Shown in pieces: positions 16,566 to 25,536 of a stretch of 64,000 nucleotides of DNA. The notes beneath the pieces were generated by a model. It ran no database searches, was not told the DNA's origin, and saw only the letters and a list, made by a program, of their open reading frames with translations. A program made the translations under genes and the position numbers. How positions within the stretch are numbered: position 1 is the stretch's first letter; every line of letters starts with the position of its first letter. The stretch lies in assembly GCF_022758235.1 (NCBI RefSeq), contig NZ_JALEBG010000001.1, positions 372,001-436,000 of the forward strand. The letters are read 5' to 3'. Origin of the DNA: Pontibacter liquoris. Lineage in GTDB: Bacteria > Bacteroidota > Bacteroidia > Cytophagales > Hymenobacteraceae.

Positions 16566-18245
16566 ATGCTGATAGATCTTAAAATAAAAAATTACGCACT
16601 GATCGAGCAACTGGAGATGAACCCCTCGCCGGTGCTCAATATTATTACAGGCGAGACCGGCGCCGGTAAATCCATTATGCTGGGGGCTATCGGCTTGCTG
16701 ATGGGCAACCGTGCCGACTCCAAATTGCTCTTTAACCAGGAGCAGAAGTGCGTGATAGAAGGCGTGTTCGACATTTCGTCTTACAACCTGCAGGAGGCCT
16801 TTGCCGCCGAAGACCTGGACTTTGATAACCAGTGCATCCTGCGCCGCGAGATCAGCCCGAGCGGCAAGTCGCGGGCTTTTGTAAACGACACGCCCGTGAC
16901 GCTGGACGTGCTGCGCAAGATCGGCGATAACCTGATGGACATCCACTCGCAGCACGACACGCTGCAACTGGGCGACACGAGCTACCAGCTCAACATCCTG
17001 GACGTGTATGCGGGCAACACCTCGCTCGATATTTACGCCGGCAACCTGTCGCACCTTAAAAATTACAACGATACTTACCGCTCCTATAAAAAGCTGGAAT
17101 CCGATTACCGGAAGCTGACCGACCAGCTGGCGCAGGCGCAGAAGGAACTCGATTACCATACTTTCCTGCTCAGCGAGCTGGAAGAAGCCAGCCTGCAGGA
17201 AGGCGAACAGGAGCAGCAGGAGGAAGAACTCAAGCAACTCGAGAACGCTGAAGATATCAAGCTCAAGCTATCCCAAGCGGTGCAGTACCTTTCCGAATCG
17301 GAGTTCAATATTACCTCCGCCCTGAAAGACACGGCTTACCTGCTGGGGCAGCTGGCGCAATTCTCGGGCAAGTATGAGGAGCTGCGTACGCGCACCGAAA
17401 GCTGCATGATCGAGCTCAACGACGTAGCCGGCGAGCTGGAAGATGCCGAGCGCAAAACCGAAGCTGACCCGGAGCGGGCTTCCGAAGTGCAGGAGCGCCT
17501 GAACCTGATCTATACCTTGCAGCGCAAGCACCAGGTGCAAAGTATAACCGAGTTGCTGACCATACAGCGCGACCTGGAAGCCAAAGTAGGTAGCGTACTG
17601 AACCTGGACACGGCCATTGCCAATACCCAGAAAGCCATGCAGGCTGCCGAAAAAGAGATGCTCGAAAAAGCAGCTATCCTGTCGGAGCGGCGTAAATCAT
17701 CGTTCGGCAAGTTTGAGCAGGAGCTTTATGCGTTGCTGGCCGAGTTGGGTATGCCGAATGCCCGCATCGTAATCCAGCACAAAGAGGCGGCTCCGTCGGC
17801 CACGGGTACTGATGAGATCAGCATTCTGTTTAGTGCCAACAAAGGCGCGCAGCCACAGTCGCTGGTAAAAGCCGCGTCCGGAGGTGAATTCTCGCGCCTG
17901 ATGCTGAGCGTAAAGTATATGCTGGCTGATAAAACCGCGCTGCCTACCATCGTTTTCGATGAGATCGATACGGGTATATCCGGCGAGGTAGCCGTTAAAG
18001 TGGGCAAAATGATGCAGCAGATGGCCCTCAAACACCAGATCATCGCTATCTCGCATTTGCCGCAGATCGCCGCACAGGGCAATGCTCATTACTTTGTGTA
18101 TAAAGAGGATAGGGAAGACCGCACCATCAGCCGCGTGAAAAAACTGAGCGATGAGGAACGCGTGAACGAGATCGCCCACATGATTGCGGGGGCAAATCCG
18201 AGTGCCAATGCCTATCAAAGTGCAAAAGAGTTGCTGTCACTCTAA
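16566..18245 (+). CDS. recN: DNA repair protein RecN
   Basis: RecN is an SMC-like ATPase acting early in double-strand-break repair. The 559-residue product starts with MLIDLKIKNYALIE and a Walker A motif GETGAGKS (29-36). A central coiled coil rich in Glu/Gln/Leu spans about residues 165-380, and the C-terminal ATPase half carries the ABC signature ASGGEFSRLMLSVK and Walker B TIVFDEIDTGISG. Length matches the family. fabI follows after 59 bp on the same strand. Confidence 0.95.
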   Translation: MLIDLKIKNYALIEQLEMNPSPVLNIITGETGAGKSIMLGAIGLLMGNRADSKLLFNQEQKCVIEGVFDISSYNLQEAFAAEDLDFDNQCILRREISPSGKSRAFVNDTPVTLDVLRKIGDNLMDIHSQHDTLQLGDTSYQLNILDVYAGNTSLDIYAGNLSHLKNYNDTYRSYKKLESDYRKLTDQLAQAQKELDYHTFLLSELEEASLQEGEQEQQEEELKQLENAEDIKLKLSQAVQYLSESEFNITSALKDTAYLLGQLAQFSGKYEELRTRTESCMIELNDVAGELEDAERKTEADPERASEVQERLNLIYTLQRKHQVQSITELLTIQRDLEAKVGSVLNLDTAIANTQKAMQAAEKEMLEKAAILSERRKSSFGKFEQELYALLAELGMPNARIVIQHKEAAPSATGTDEISILFSANKGAQPQSLVKAASGGEFSRLMLSVKYMLADKTALPTIVFDEIDTGISGEVAVKVGKMMQQMALKHQIIAISHLPQIAAQGNAHYFVYKEDREDRTISRVKKLSDEERVNEIAHMIAGANPSANAYQSAKELLSL

Positions 18246-18304
18246 AGAGATATTGCTATATTGCTGCCTTAAACGGAGTAATAAATAATTAAGAATAGAA
18301 AGAC

Positions 18305-19117
18305 ATGTCCTACAATCTGCTAAAAGGAAAGAAAGGAATTATCTTCGGTGCGCTGGACGAGAAGTCTATTGCCTGGAAGGTAGCCAAGCGTGCCAAAGAA
18401 GAAGGTGCTGAATTTGTGCTGACAAACGCGCCTATGGCCATGCGAATGGGTGAAATAAAGAAACTGGCCGAGGAGTGCAACGCCGAGATCATTCCTGCCG
18501 ATGCCACTTCGGTAGAAGAACTGGAGAACCTGTTCACGAAGGCGCAGGAAGTACTGGGGGGCAAAATTGACTTTGTACTGCACTCTATCGGCATGAGCCC
18601 CAACATCCGCAAAGGCAAATCCTATGGCGACATGAACTACGACTGGTTCCAGAAAACGCTGGATGTATCGGCGCTCTCTTTCCATAAGGTATTGCAGGTA
18701 GCCGAAAAACAGGACGCTCTGAACGAGTGGGGTTCGGTGGTAGCGCTTTCCTATATCGCTGCGCAGCGCGTGTTCCCGGATTATACCGACATGTCGCAGG
18801 CCAAAGCCGTGCTGGAGTCCATTGCCCGCAACTATGGCTACCGTTACGGCCAGCTCAAGAACGTGCGCGTAAACACGATCTCCCAGTCGCCTACCAAAAC
18901 AACTGCAGGCACCGGTGTGGGTGGCTTCGACGTGTTCTACGACTATGCTGATAATATGTCGCCGCTGGGCAACGCTTCAGCCGAAGATTGCGCCAACTAC
19001 TGCATCACGCTGTTCTCCGACCTGACCCGTATGGTGACCATGCAGAACCTGATGCACGACGGCGGTTTCTCCAGCATGGGCATCTCCACAAACATTGTTA
19101 ATATGCTGCAGAAGTAA
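18305..19117 (+). CDS. fabI: Enoyl-[acyl-carrier-protein] reductase (NADH) FabI
   Basis: FabI reduces the enoyl-ACP double bond in the last step of each fatty-acid elongation cycle. The 270-residue short-chain-dehydrogenase-like protein has the N-terminal nucleotide-binding region GALDEKSIAWKVA. The catalytic Tyr and Lys are spaced as Y-x6-K in DYTDMSQAKAVLES, and the substrate-loop region is ISQSPTKTTAGTGV. Length fits FabI rather than FabK or FabV. A strong palindromic terminator follows 47 bp after the stop. Confidence 0.95.
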   Translation: MSYNLLKGKKGIIFGALDEKSIAWKVAKRAKEEGAEFVLTNAPMAMRMGEIKKLAEECNAEIIPADATSVEELENLFTKAQEVLGGKIDFVLHSIGMSPNIRKGKSYGDMNYDWFQKTLDVSALSFHKVLQVAEKQDALNEWGSVVALSYIAAQRVFPDYTDMSQAKAVLESIARNYGYRYGQLKNVRVNTISQSPTKTTAGTGVGGFDVFYDYADNMSPLGNASAEDCANYCITLFSDLTRMVTMQNLMHDGGFSSMGISTNIVNMLQK

Positions 19118-19164
19118 TTCAGATCTTAGGATTTGAGAATCTGAAAATGATTTTCACTTTTCCT

Positions 19165-19225
19165 GAAGTATAAAACAAGAAAGGCCTTTGCTACCGTAGC
19201 AAAGGCCTTTCTTGTTTTATACTTC
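19165..19225. terminator. Long perfect palindrome terminator after fabI
   Basis: Arms of 30 bp (19165-19194 and 19196-19225) are perfectly complementary around a single central C. The inner core is AAAGGCCTTTGCTAC. The outer ends carry AAGTATAA and TTATACTT. It should terminate in both directions. Confidence 0.75.
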
Positions 19226-19273
19226 CTGCTGCAGGAAGTACAGGCAGTAACTATACCCAGGTTACGTTAGCTG

Positions 19274-19410
19274 CTGGCGCCAGTATTAACTGGTGCCGTT
19301 TTGTAATTTGAGTCTCCAGACTCATGTGTATCAGACAAAATATAGGCTCTCGGTCTACGCAAGTCTGGAGACTTGCCAAGTTAAACGGCACCAGTTAATA
19401 CTGGCGCCAG
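19274..19410. repeat. Nested inverted-repeat element between fabI and the M28 peptidase gene
   Basis: Perfect 28-bp outer arms (19274-19301 and 19383-19410, core CTGGCGCCAGTATTAACTGG) enclose inner arms AGTCTCCAGACT (19311-19322) and AGTCTGGAGACT (19362-19373). There is no coding potential. The structure resembles a small non-autonomous mobile element or a structured RNA. Confidence 0.75.
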
Positions 19411-19478
19411 AAGAGTGCCAGAAGAGCTAGTAGCTTTTTTCTCCTGACTAAACCGGCGCCGGAGAAGCAAGTTTATAC

Positions 19479-20990
19479 TTACCGTTCCAGCTTAAAGCCT
19501 GGGTCTACGACCGGGCGCTGTTGCGTTTGTGATACGGCCCAGCCGGTGGCATACATCCAGCGGGTCATCCGGGCCAGCTTTGCGATATCAATGCCTTCGG
19601 CCTCGTCTTTGGGTGTGTGGTAATCCGGGTGCAGCAGCGTGGTAAAGAAGATAGCCGGAATGCCGGCGCGGGCGTAAGGCAGGTGGTCGCTGCGGAAATA
19701 CCAACCCTCGGGGTGTTTGGCATCATCCCAACTGGTATCGATGGTAAATTTCGTATCCGCTTCGTTTGCCTGCATGGCCATGTTCACCAGGGCCGTGGAG
19801 TTGCGGTGCGGGGCCGTAGCGCCCAGCAGCGCCGCAGAATCAGGGGCGTTGCGCCCGATCATATCGCCGTTGAGTACGGCCACGATCGCGTTTTTTTCTA
19901 CCGTCGGATGTTCCACGTACCAGCGGGAGCCCAGCAGACCACGTTCCTCGCCGCCGTGCCACACAAACAGCGCCGAGCGTTTCCCCGGACTGGCTACCCA
20001 GGCGCGGCCAATCGCCAGCATCGCCACGCTTACCGTAGCGTTATCATCGGCACCGTTCCAGATCGAGTCGCCGGCAATCGGCGTTCCGATGCCGTCGTGG
20101 TCGTGGTGGCCGCTGTAGAGGACGTACTCATTTTTCAGGGTCGCATCGGCGCCGGGCGCCACTGCCACCACATTCAACGATGGGTACACGAAGCTCTCAC
20201 GTGTAAGGTCGGCTATAAATTTCGCTTTAGGCTGTTTCAGGCGGGTGGCGGTTGCCTGCTTTACAAGTATAACGGGTGTATTGGTGGCTGCAGTGGCCGG
20301 GCTTTCGAGCAAGTACTGGCCTTCTTCAAAACCATGCCCGGCAAAGGCGAGGCTTTCTTCAGCTGTGGGATCTGTAACAAGTATAATGGCGGCCGCTCCC
20401 TGGCGTTTGAGGAAATTCTGCTGCTGCCGTACAGCTGATAAAGTATACCGGTAGCCACTCAAGCTGATGCCCGGCGCGGGCAAGGGGTTGGGTGCCTGCA
20501 GCGGCATGGCGATCACTTTTCCTTTTAAGCTATACTTCGTAGTATCGGCCAGTGTGTTGAGCCATACAACCGGCGCGTCTACGCGGGCCTGTACCGGCGC
20601 GGTTACCCAGGCATCTTTCCACAAGGCTAACCCCTGGCCGTTGACTGTTAATTTGCTGCTGTCGGCTACGCGCACGCGGTGGATGGGGAAGAACTGAAAA
20701 TACGTGCTGTCGTCGCCGGCCGGTAATAAGCCTGCTTTGCGGGCTTGCTCGGCTGTCCAGGCAGCCGCCCGCAGCTCATCTAGCGAGCCCGCGCGTCTGC
20801 CGCGCATCGCATCGCTAGCCAGGGCAAAGAGGTCCTGGCGCAGCTGTTGCTCGGTGATAGCGGCGTACGCCGGCGGGGTTACGCTGTTCGCGCTGGCAGC
20901 AACAGGGGCTGCGGAACTGACTGGTGTTTTTGAGCTGCAGGCGCTTACCATGGTAGCGGCAATCAGCAGTAGTAGAAAGTTGTTTTTCAT
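19479..20990 (-). CDS. M28 family zinc aminopeptidase, lipoprotein
   Basis: This 503-residue exported metallopeptidase has a lipoprotein signal with Cys18 in TMVSACSS. Residues about 120-270 contain a protease-associated domain. The M28 catalytic part carries the zinc-ligand segments SGHHDHDG, WNGADDNATV, WHGGEERGLLGS, LNGDMIGRN and HPDYHTPKDE, giving the expected His, Asp, Glu-Glu, Asp and His set. The family removes N-terminal residues from peptides. It is likely anchored in the periplasm or outer membrane. No neighbour suggests a specific substrate. Confidence 0.88.
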   Translation of the reverse strand: MKNNFLLLLIAATMVSACSSKTPVSSAAPVAASANSVTPPAYAAITEQQLRQDLFALASDAMRGRRAGSLDELRAAAWTAEQARKAGLLPAGDDSTYFQFFPIHRVRVADSSKLTVNGQGLALWKDAWVTAPVQARVDAPVVWLNTLADTTKYSLKGKVIAMPLQAPNPLPAPGISLSGYRYTLSAVRQQQNFLKRQGAAAIILVTDPTAEESLAFAGHGFEEGQYLLESPATAATNTPVILVKQATATRLKQPKAKFIADLTRESFVYPSLNVVAVAPGADATLKNEYVLYSGHHDHDGIGTPIAGDSIWNGADDNATVSVAMLAIGRAWVASPGKRSALFVWHGGEERGLLGSRWYVEHPTVEKNAIVAVLNGDMIGRNAPDSAALLGATAPHRNSTALVNMAMQANEADTKFTIDTSWDDAKHPEGWYFRSDHLPYARAGIPAIFFTTLLHPDYHTPKDEAEGIDIAKLARMTRWMYATGWAVSQTQQRPVVDPGFKLER

Positions 20991-21099
20991 ACAGAGTTAG
21001 ATCTAAAAGGAGCCACCCTCACGTGAACCATATAGTGGGGCAGCTTGTAATGACGAATTTTCAGTATACGCGCACGCCGCTTCAGCTGAATCGGGAACG

Positions 21100-21471
21100 T
21101 TATTCCTCTTCCCGGTGCACCGTGCTGATGTCGAAGGCAGGCACGCACACTGACCAGTAGTCGCAAGGCTCCTCAAAGGGGTTGGCATAGCGCACGCGGG
21201 CGCCGGCTTTGATCAGGAGCGTTTCGCCCGCCTTCAAAACGACTTCTTCGCCATCGATCTCGATCAGTTTGCGCCCGCTAAGCACAATGGTAACCTCATC
21301 AAACTCCGGGGTCTGGTGGGGTTCGCTCCAATGAGGCGGGGCAACCATGTGGGCCACGCTAAAAGCTGATGTGCCCGTAGAGGCATGGCCAAAATGCTCT
21401 TCAATCAACTTTCCATCTATGGTGGGTACACGGAAAGGCTTGGTTTGTTTCACGTACTTTTTATCGCTCAT
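21100..21471 (-). CDS. Cupin domain protein
   Basis: This 123-residue cytosolic protein is a single cupin. The segments HWSEPHQTPEFDEVTIVLSG and GETLLIKAGARVRYANPFEE form the two cupin motifs, with His, His, Glu and a later polar position available for metal binding. The start is the ATG read from 21471 (MSDKKYVKQTKPF), since upstream codons in this frame run through the neighbouring Kazal gene. The function (sugar, amino-acid or signalling ligand) is not evident. Confidence 0.75.
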   Translation of the reverse strand: MSDKKYVKQTKPFRVPTIDGKLIEEHFGHASTGTSAFSVAHMVAPPHWSEPHQTPEFDEVTIVLSGRKLIEIDGEEVVLKAGETLLIKAGARVRYANPFEEPCDYWSVCVPAFDISTVHREEE

Positions 21472-21497
21472 AGCATATTCGTTTTTTGTCGTAGGCT

Positions 21498-21737
21498 TTA
21501 CTGCTTTTCGGCACAGGCGCCTGAAGTATAAGACATCACACCGGCCCGGTCGGCCTCGCAGGCATTGCCATATGTCTTGCCGTCGCAGCCGCAAACCGGA
21601 TCATACTGCATGGTGCAGATCTGATCGGGGTTGCTTCTGGCGGGGTCGATGCAGGAGGCGGTGGATTGCTTTACGGATTTGCAGGAAAAAACGGCAGCAA
21701 GTATAAACACGCTTACCGCAATAGCATTATTTTTCAT
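21498..21737 (-). CDS. Kazal-type protease inhibitor domain lipoprotein
   Basis: This 79-residue protein has a lipoprotein signal (lipobox AAVFSC, Cys19) followed by one Kazal-like domain: [21 protein letters not shown] at its start, then [18 protein letters not shown] and a final GAC. Six cysteines follow the lipobox. Kazal domains inhibit serine proteases; in bacteria such lipoproteins may protect the cell surface from external or self-made proteases. It lies 26 bp upstream of the cupin gene on the same strand, so the two may be cotranscribed. Confidence 0.8.
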   Translation of the reverse strand: MKNNAIAVSVFILAAVFSCKSVKQSTASCIDPARSNPDQICTMQYDPVCGCDGKTYGNACEADRAGVMSYTSGACAEKQ

Positions 21738-21939
21738 CGTAGTTCGGGGTTAGGGGCAGCTCTTTTAGGAAAGGCAAGGGTCCGGTTGCTGTGCCGTACC
21801 GGGCCTGGTCTGAACTAAGTATTGCCTTTACCGTATTTAGTTTGAAGCGCAAAATTAGAGATAATCATGGTAGCATATGCGCTTTTATCCTGGGCTGATG
21901 CCCCATGCTACAATGGACGAAAATTTAAGAAAAAGGATC

Positions 21940-22344
21940 ATGAACGAAGACAAAGGAAAGATACTTCTGGCCACCCTGGCCGGTATTGGTGCCGGTGTGG
22001 TAACAGGCGTGCTGCTTGCCCCGGATAACGGACGCACTACCCGCGACAGTGTAAAGCGCACTTTAACCAAGGTGAGCGATGACATGGAACGCACGATGAA
22101 GAAATGGATGAGCGGCCTGGAAAACCAGGGGGTCACCAAACCTGGTAGCAGCCTGGTGATGCACGGCTCCTGGGACGATGTGAAAGGACAGCTGAAGCAG
22201 AACTATGCCGATCTGACGGACGATGACCTGCTGTATGCCGAAGGCAAGGAAGACGAATTGTTCGGGCGCCTGCAGCGCAAGCTGGGTAAAACCAAAGACG
22301 AGATCGTAAGTTTGATCTCAGACATGCAGCTGTTTAAAAGCTAA
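21940..22344 (+). CDS. YtxH-like and CsbD-like stress protein
   Basis: This protein of about 134 residues (from the ATG at 21940; an in-frame ATG at 21913 is also possible) begins with a glycine-rich YtxH membrane segment: KILLATLAGIGAGVVTG, then VLLAPDNGRTTRD. A CsbD-like domain covers about residues 75-130, with SWDDVKGQLKQNYADLTDDD and a helical end. Both families are induced by stress in other bacteria. It is the first of three YtxH genes in a row, suggesting a paralogous stress cluster. Its biochemical role is unknown. Confidence 0.7.
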   Translation: MNEDKGKILLATLAGIGAGVVTGVLLAPDNGRTTRDSVKRTLTKVSDDMERTMKKWMSGLENQGVTKPGSSLVMHGSWDDVKGQLKQNYADLTDDDLLYAEGKEDELFGRLQRKLGKTKDEIVSLISDMQLFKS

Positions 22345-22384
22345 CAGGCGCTTTTCAGCGCCCCTGTCGTAACAGGATCGGGCT

Positions 22385-22406
22385 TATAGTTGAATTTTCA
22401 ACTATA
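22385..22406. promoter_or_regulatory. Short palindrome upstream of the second YtxH gene
   Basis: Perfect 10-bp arms TATAGTTGAA / TTCAACTATA are separated by TT. It lies about 85 bp upstream of the start codon and could be an operator or a weak RNA hairpin. Confidence 0.35.
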
Positions 22407-22491
22407 GATATAACTTAATGCTATACTTGAACGTTATTACACTTCAAGGTAGAATTAAACAGATAAAAATAAATTTATAAAGAACAAAACT

Positions 22492-22905
22492 ATGAAAGAC
22501 AATAGCGGAAAGGTACTAGTAGCACTGTTAGCCGGTGCAAGTGCCGGTGTAATTGCAGGCTTACTAATGGCTCCGGATACAGGCGAAGCTACCCGTGGCA
22601 GCGTAAAGAAATGGGCTGGCAAACTTAACAAAGACCTGGAGAAAAACCTGCAGGCCGGCTTAGACGAAATCAAAAAAATGAGCTCCGATGCGTATAGCAA
22701 AGTAACCGGCGCTGGCGACACGAACGCTGGTGGTGGTTCTTCTAACACTGGCGGTGGCTCAGCTAATAATAGCGGCTCAAATAACGCTGGCGGCGGCTCT
22801 TCAAACAAAGGTGGCGGATCTTCTGCTGGTGGTTCATCATCAGGTGGTTCATCTGCTGGCGGCGGATCTGGCGCAGGCAACACCGGTGGTGGCGGCAACG
22901 CATAA
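22492..22905 (+). CDS. YtxH domain protein with Gly/Ser/Asn-rich tail
   Basis: This 137-residue protein has an N-terminal YtxH segment (VLVALLAGASAGVIAGLLMA) with one membrane span followed by PDTGEATRGSVKKWAG and a short amphipathic helix to about residue 70. The last 65 residues are low-complexity Gly/Ser/Asn/Ala (GGGSSNTGGGS-like units), probably disordered. The repeat tail may vary in length between strains. It is the second of three neighbouring YtxH genes. Confidence 0.7.
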   Translation: MKDNSGKVLVALLAGASAGVIAGLLMAPDTGEATRGSVKKWAGKLNKDLEKNLQAGLDEIKKMSSDAYSKVTGAGDTNAGGGSSNTGGGSANNSGSNNAGGGSSNKGGGSSAGGSSSGGSSAGGGSGAGNTGGGGNA

Positions 22906-22981
22906 GTTATAGCTCATACTACAAGGCAGTATTGCCAGCTTGAGAAGCTTAACGCTTTATACCTGGCAATTTCTGTTACAA

Positions 22982-23015
22982 GAACGGCCTGCTCCCGGAA
23001 AGGGGCAGGCCGTTC
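22982..23015 (+). terminator. Terminator after the second YtxH gene
   Basis: Stem GAACGGCCTGC (22982-22992) pairs with GCAGGCCGTTC (23005-23015), followed by a T-rich stretch. Confidence 0.65.
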
Positions 23016-23121
23016 CGTTTGCCTTGTTTTCATTAACCTTACGCCTGCGCTCTCGTTATAAAATGTAATACTCTAGCAAAAAGAGGAAGGTCCTATTATT
23101 CACCTTACAAGAAAACAGACG

Positions 23122-23580
23122 ATGGAAACAAGTATGGAATGTCGCTCATTAGGAGAGGAGAGAGGTAATTACACCAACTCGAATGTGCGCCAGATAAGAC
23201 AAAAAGAAACGACCCACCACCGCCATGAAAGCAGCGGCAGCAGCAGTAAAGGTGGAGGTAAATTGGCTGTAGGCCTGCTGGCAGGTGCCGGTGTTGGCGT
23301 GCTGGCGGGCATGTTGCTGGCGCCCGAAAGAGGGAAAGACCTGCGCCGGCAGGTAGGAAAAAAAGTAACCGAGGGCTTTAACGGCACCAAAGAAAAAGTA
23401 AACAGCTGGACCGGCAGAAAGCGCGGCTACACCGAAGCGCACGTAAATGAAGCGCCTGATTTATCCAGGAGCTATACCGGTAACGTGCACAAAAGCCCGT
23501 ACACCGACGAGAACAAGTGGGAAGATGAAGAAATCAGAGACATGAAGGACGATTCGCGCAATATTCCGCCTGTTATCTAG
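23122..23580 (+). CDS. YtxH domain protein
   Basis: This 152-residue protein has a polar N-terminus (about 45 residues), then the YtxH membrane segment LAVGLLAGAGVGVLAGMLLA followed by PERGKDLRRQVGKKV. A hydrophilic tail rich in Lys, Glu, Asp and Asn follows. A start at the second Met (residue 5) is also possible. It is the third member of the YtxH cluster and converges on lysS, from which it is separated by a strong palindromic terminator. Confidence 0.65.
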   Translation: METSMECRSLGEERGNYTNSNVRQIRQKETTHHRHESSGSSSKGGGKLAVGLLAGAGVGVLAGMLLAPERGKDLRRQVGKKVTEGFNGTKEKVNSWTGRKRGYTEAHVNEAPDLSRSYTGNVHKSPYTDENKWEDEEIRDMKDDSRNIPPVI

Positions 23581-23600
23581 ATAACTTAAAAGTAGATCAT

Positions 23601-23649
23601 TTATAAACCAAAAGCGCCCTGCAGACTGCAGGGCGCTTTTGGTTTATAA
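23601..23649. terminator. Perfect palindromic bidirectional terminator
   Basis: 24-bp arms (23601-23624 and 23626-23649) are perfectly complementary around a single A, with core AAAAGCGCCCTGCAG. It sits between the convergent YtxH and lysS genes. Confidence 0.75.
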
Positions 23650-23665
23650 GGAAAGTATAAATGGC

Positions 23666-25192
23666 TTATTCCTCCTGTTTTTCCGGCTTCATCTGCGGGA
23701 AGAACAGCACATCCTGGATAGAATGGGAGTTGGTCATGATCATGCTCAGGCGATCGATGCCGATACCCAGGCCAGCCGTTGGCGGCATGCCATACTCCAG
23801 GGCACGCAGGAAGTCTTCGTCCAGCACCATGGCTTCGGTGTCGCCACGCTTGCCCAGCTCCAGCTGCTCTTCAAAGCGGGCGCGCTGATCGATCGGGTCG
23901 TTCAGCTCCGAGAAGGCGTTGCAGATCTCCTTGCCGTTGCAAATGGCTTCGAAACGCTCCACCAGGCCCGGCTTGTCACGGTGCTTTTTGGCCAGCGGGC
24001 TCATTTCTACCGGGTAGTCGGTAATGAACGTAGGCTGGATCAAGTATGGCTCACAGGTCTCACCGAATATCTCGTCGATGATCTTGCCCTTGCCCAGTTT
24101 CAGATCTACTTTAATGCCCAGCTTTTCGGCTGTCTGGCGCAGCTCCGGCTCTTCCATTTTTGAAATATCGATCTTGGTGAAGTGCTCGATGGCCTCAAAC
24201 ATGGTAAAGCGCTTCCAGGGGCGCTGGAAGTTGATGATGTTCTCACCTACTTTCACTTCGGTGGTGCCGTGCAGGTCCATGGCTACTTTTTCCACCATTT
24301 CCTCCACCAAATTCATCATCCAGTTATAGTCTTTGTAAGCCACGTAAAGCTCCACCTGCGTAAACTCCGGGTTGTGGAAGCGGCTCATGCCTTCGTTACG
24401 GAAGTCTTTGGCAAACTCGAACACCCCGTCAAAGCCACCTACAATGAGGCGCTTCAAGTATAGCTCGTTGGCAATGCGCAGGTACAGCGTCATATCCAGG
24501 GTGTTGTGGTGCGTCTTGAACGGACGCGCCGCGGCACCACCGTACAAGGGCTGCAGGATAGGGGTTTCCACCTCCAGGTAGCCTTTGTTGCCCAGGAAGC
24601 TGCGCATGGAGTTTACCAGCTGCGAGCGCTTCTTGAAAGTTTCGCGCACGTCCGGGTTCACGATCAGGTCCACGTAGCGCTGGCGGTAACGCAGTTCGGG
24701 GTCGCTGAAAGCGTCATACACGTGCTCCACGCCGTTCTCGTCCACCTCGCGCTTCACAATCGGAAGCGGTTTAAGGGATTTGGTCAGGATTTTCAGCTCC
24801 GTAACGTGCACCGAGATCTCGCCTACCTGCGTGATGAACACATAACCTTTGATACCGATGAAGTCGCCGATGTCGAGCATCTTCTTGAACACGGTGTTGT
24901 AGAGGTCCTTGTTTTCGCCGGGGGCAATATCGTCTCTGGAAACATAGATCTGGATGCGGCCGGTGCTGTCCATGAGTTCCGCAAACGAGGCTTTGCCCAT
25001 AATGCGGCGGCTCATCATGCGGCCCGCCAGGGTTACTTCCTGGTAGTTATTCTGATCCTTATCGTAATTTTCCTTTATTTCCTTGGCTGTGGCAGTAACT
25101 TCAAATGTTTCAGAGGGGTAGGGGTTGATGCCCATTTTTTCCAGCTCTTCGCGCTCGTGGCGTCTGCGTAGTTCCTGTTCGCTCAGTTGCAT
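23666..25192 (-). CDS. lysS: Lysyl-tRNA synthetase (class II)
   Basis: LysS charges tRNA-Lys. The 508-residue protein has an N-terminal OB-fold anticodon-binding domain (about 55-150, including [20 protein letters not shown]). The class II core has motif 2 at [20 protein letters not shown] and motif 3 at [16 protein letters not shown]. Length and motif order match bacterial LysS. The C-terminus ends in a short Glu-rich tail (PEKQEE). Confidence 0.96.
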   Translation of the reverse strand: MQLSEQELRRRHEREELEKMGINPYPSETFEVTATAKEIKENYDKDQNNYQEVTLAGRMMSRRIMGKASFAELMDSTGRIQIYVSRDDIAPGENKDLYNTVFKKMLDIGDFIGIKGYVFITQVGEISVHVTELKILTKSLKPLPIVKREVDENGVEHVYDAFSDPELRYRQRYVDLIVNPDVRETFKKRSQLVNSMRSFLGNKGYLEVETPILQPLYGGAAARPFKTHHNTLDMTLYLRIANELYLKRLIVGGFDGVFEFAKDFRNEGMSRFHNPEFTQVELYVAYKDYNWMMNLVEEMVEKVAMDLHGTTEVKVGENIINFQRPWKRFTMFEAIEHFTKIDISKMEEPELRQTAEKLGIKVDLKLGKGKIIDEIFGETCEPYLIQPTFITDYPVEMSPLAKKHRDKPGLVERFEAICNGKEICNAFSELNDPIDQRARFEEQLELGKRGDTEAMVLDEDFLRALEYGMPPTAGLGIGIDRLSMIMTNSHSIQDVLFFPQMKPEKQEE

Positions 25193-25536
25193 GTGCTCTA
25201 TGCTAATAATGAAGGTTTAAATAAACCGTAAAATTGATAAATAATCGGCAGCTTTGAAAAGGTTAATTTTTAATTGTTGAGGGGCCGGATAACTGAACTG
25301 CCGGGCGGTTGCAGAGGATCAACCTTTGGAGGAACAAGCCGCGACCTGTCCGCGCTTAGGCATGTCTGCAAAACAAGGCAGCAAGTATAGCAAACGACTA
25401 CCTGCTGAAGTATAATCCTGTTCATCCTTAAATCCTGGAAATCCTGATTCAGACAGAATCTGAGCATAAAAAAGGCTCCTGCAAGTATAAACCTGCAGGA
25501 GCCTGACAAATAAGGTATGAAGTATAAGTATAATGC
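25193..25536. other. Intergenic region with short-period ATCCT repeats
   Basis: Between lysS and the unknown gene there are two AAGTATA words, a stretch near 25411-25450 in which ATCCT occurs four times about 8-9 bp apart, and the terminator at 25473-25504. A short open frame here lacks protein-like features, so I call no gene. Confidence 0.5.
25473..25504 (-). terminator. Terminator of the 344-residue unknown gene
   Basis: Stem AGGCTCCTGCA (25473-25483) pairs with TGCAGGAGCCT (25494-25504). The loop contains AGTATAA. On the reverse strand it is followed by a run of T. Confidence 0.7.

Noticed and set aside
19617..20438. A 273-residue forward open frame opposite the M28 peptidase gene
   Set aside because: The M28 zinc-ligand motifs fix the real gene on the reverse strand; the forward product has no family features.
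25270..25509. 79-residue reverse open frame between lysS and the unknown gene
   Set aside because: It overlaps the terminator at 25473-25504 and a short-period repeat, and its product has no domain or export signal that fits a gene.
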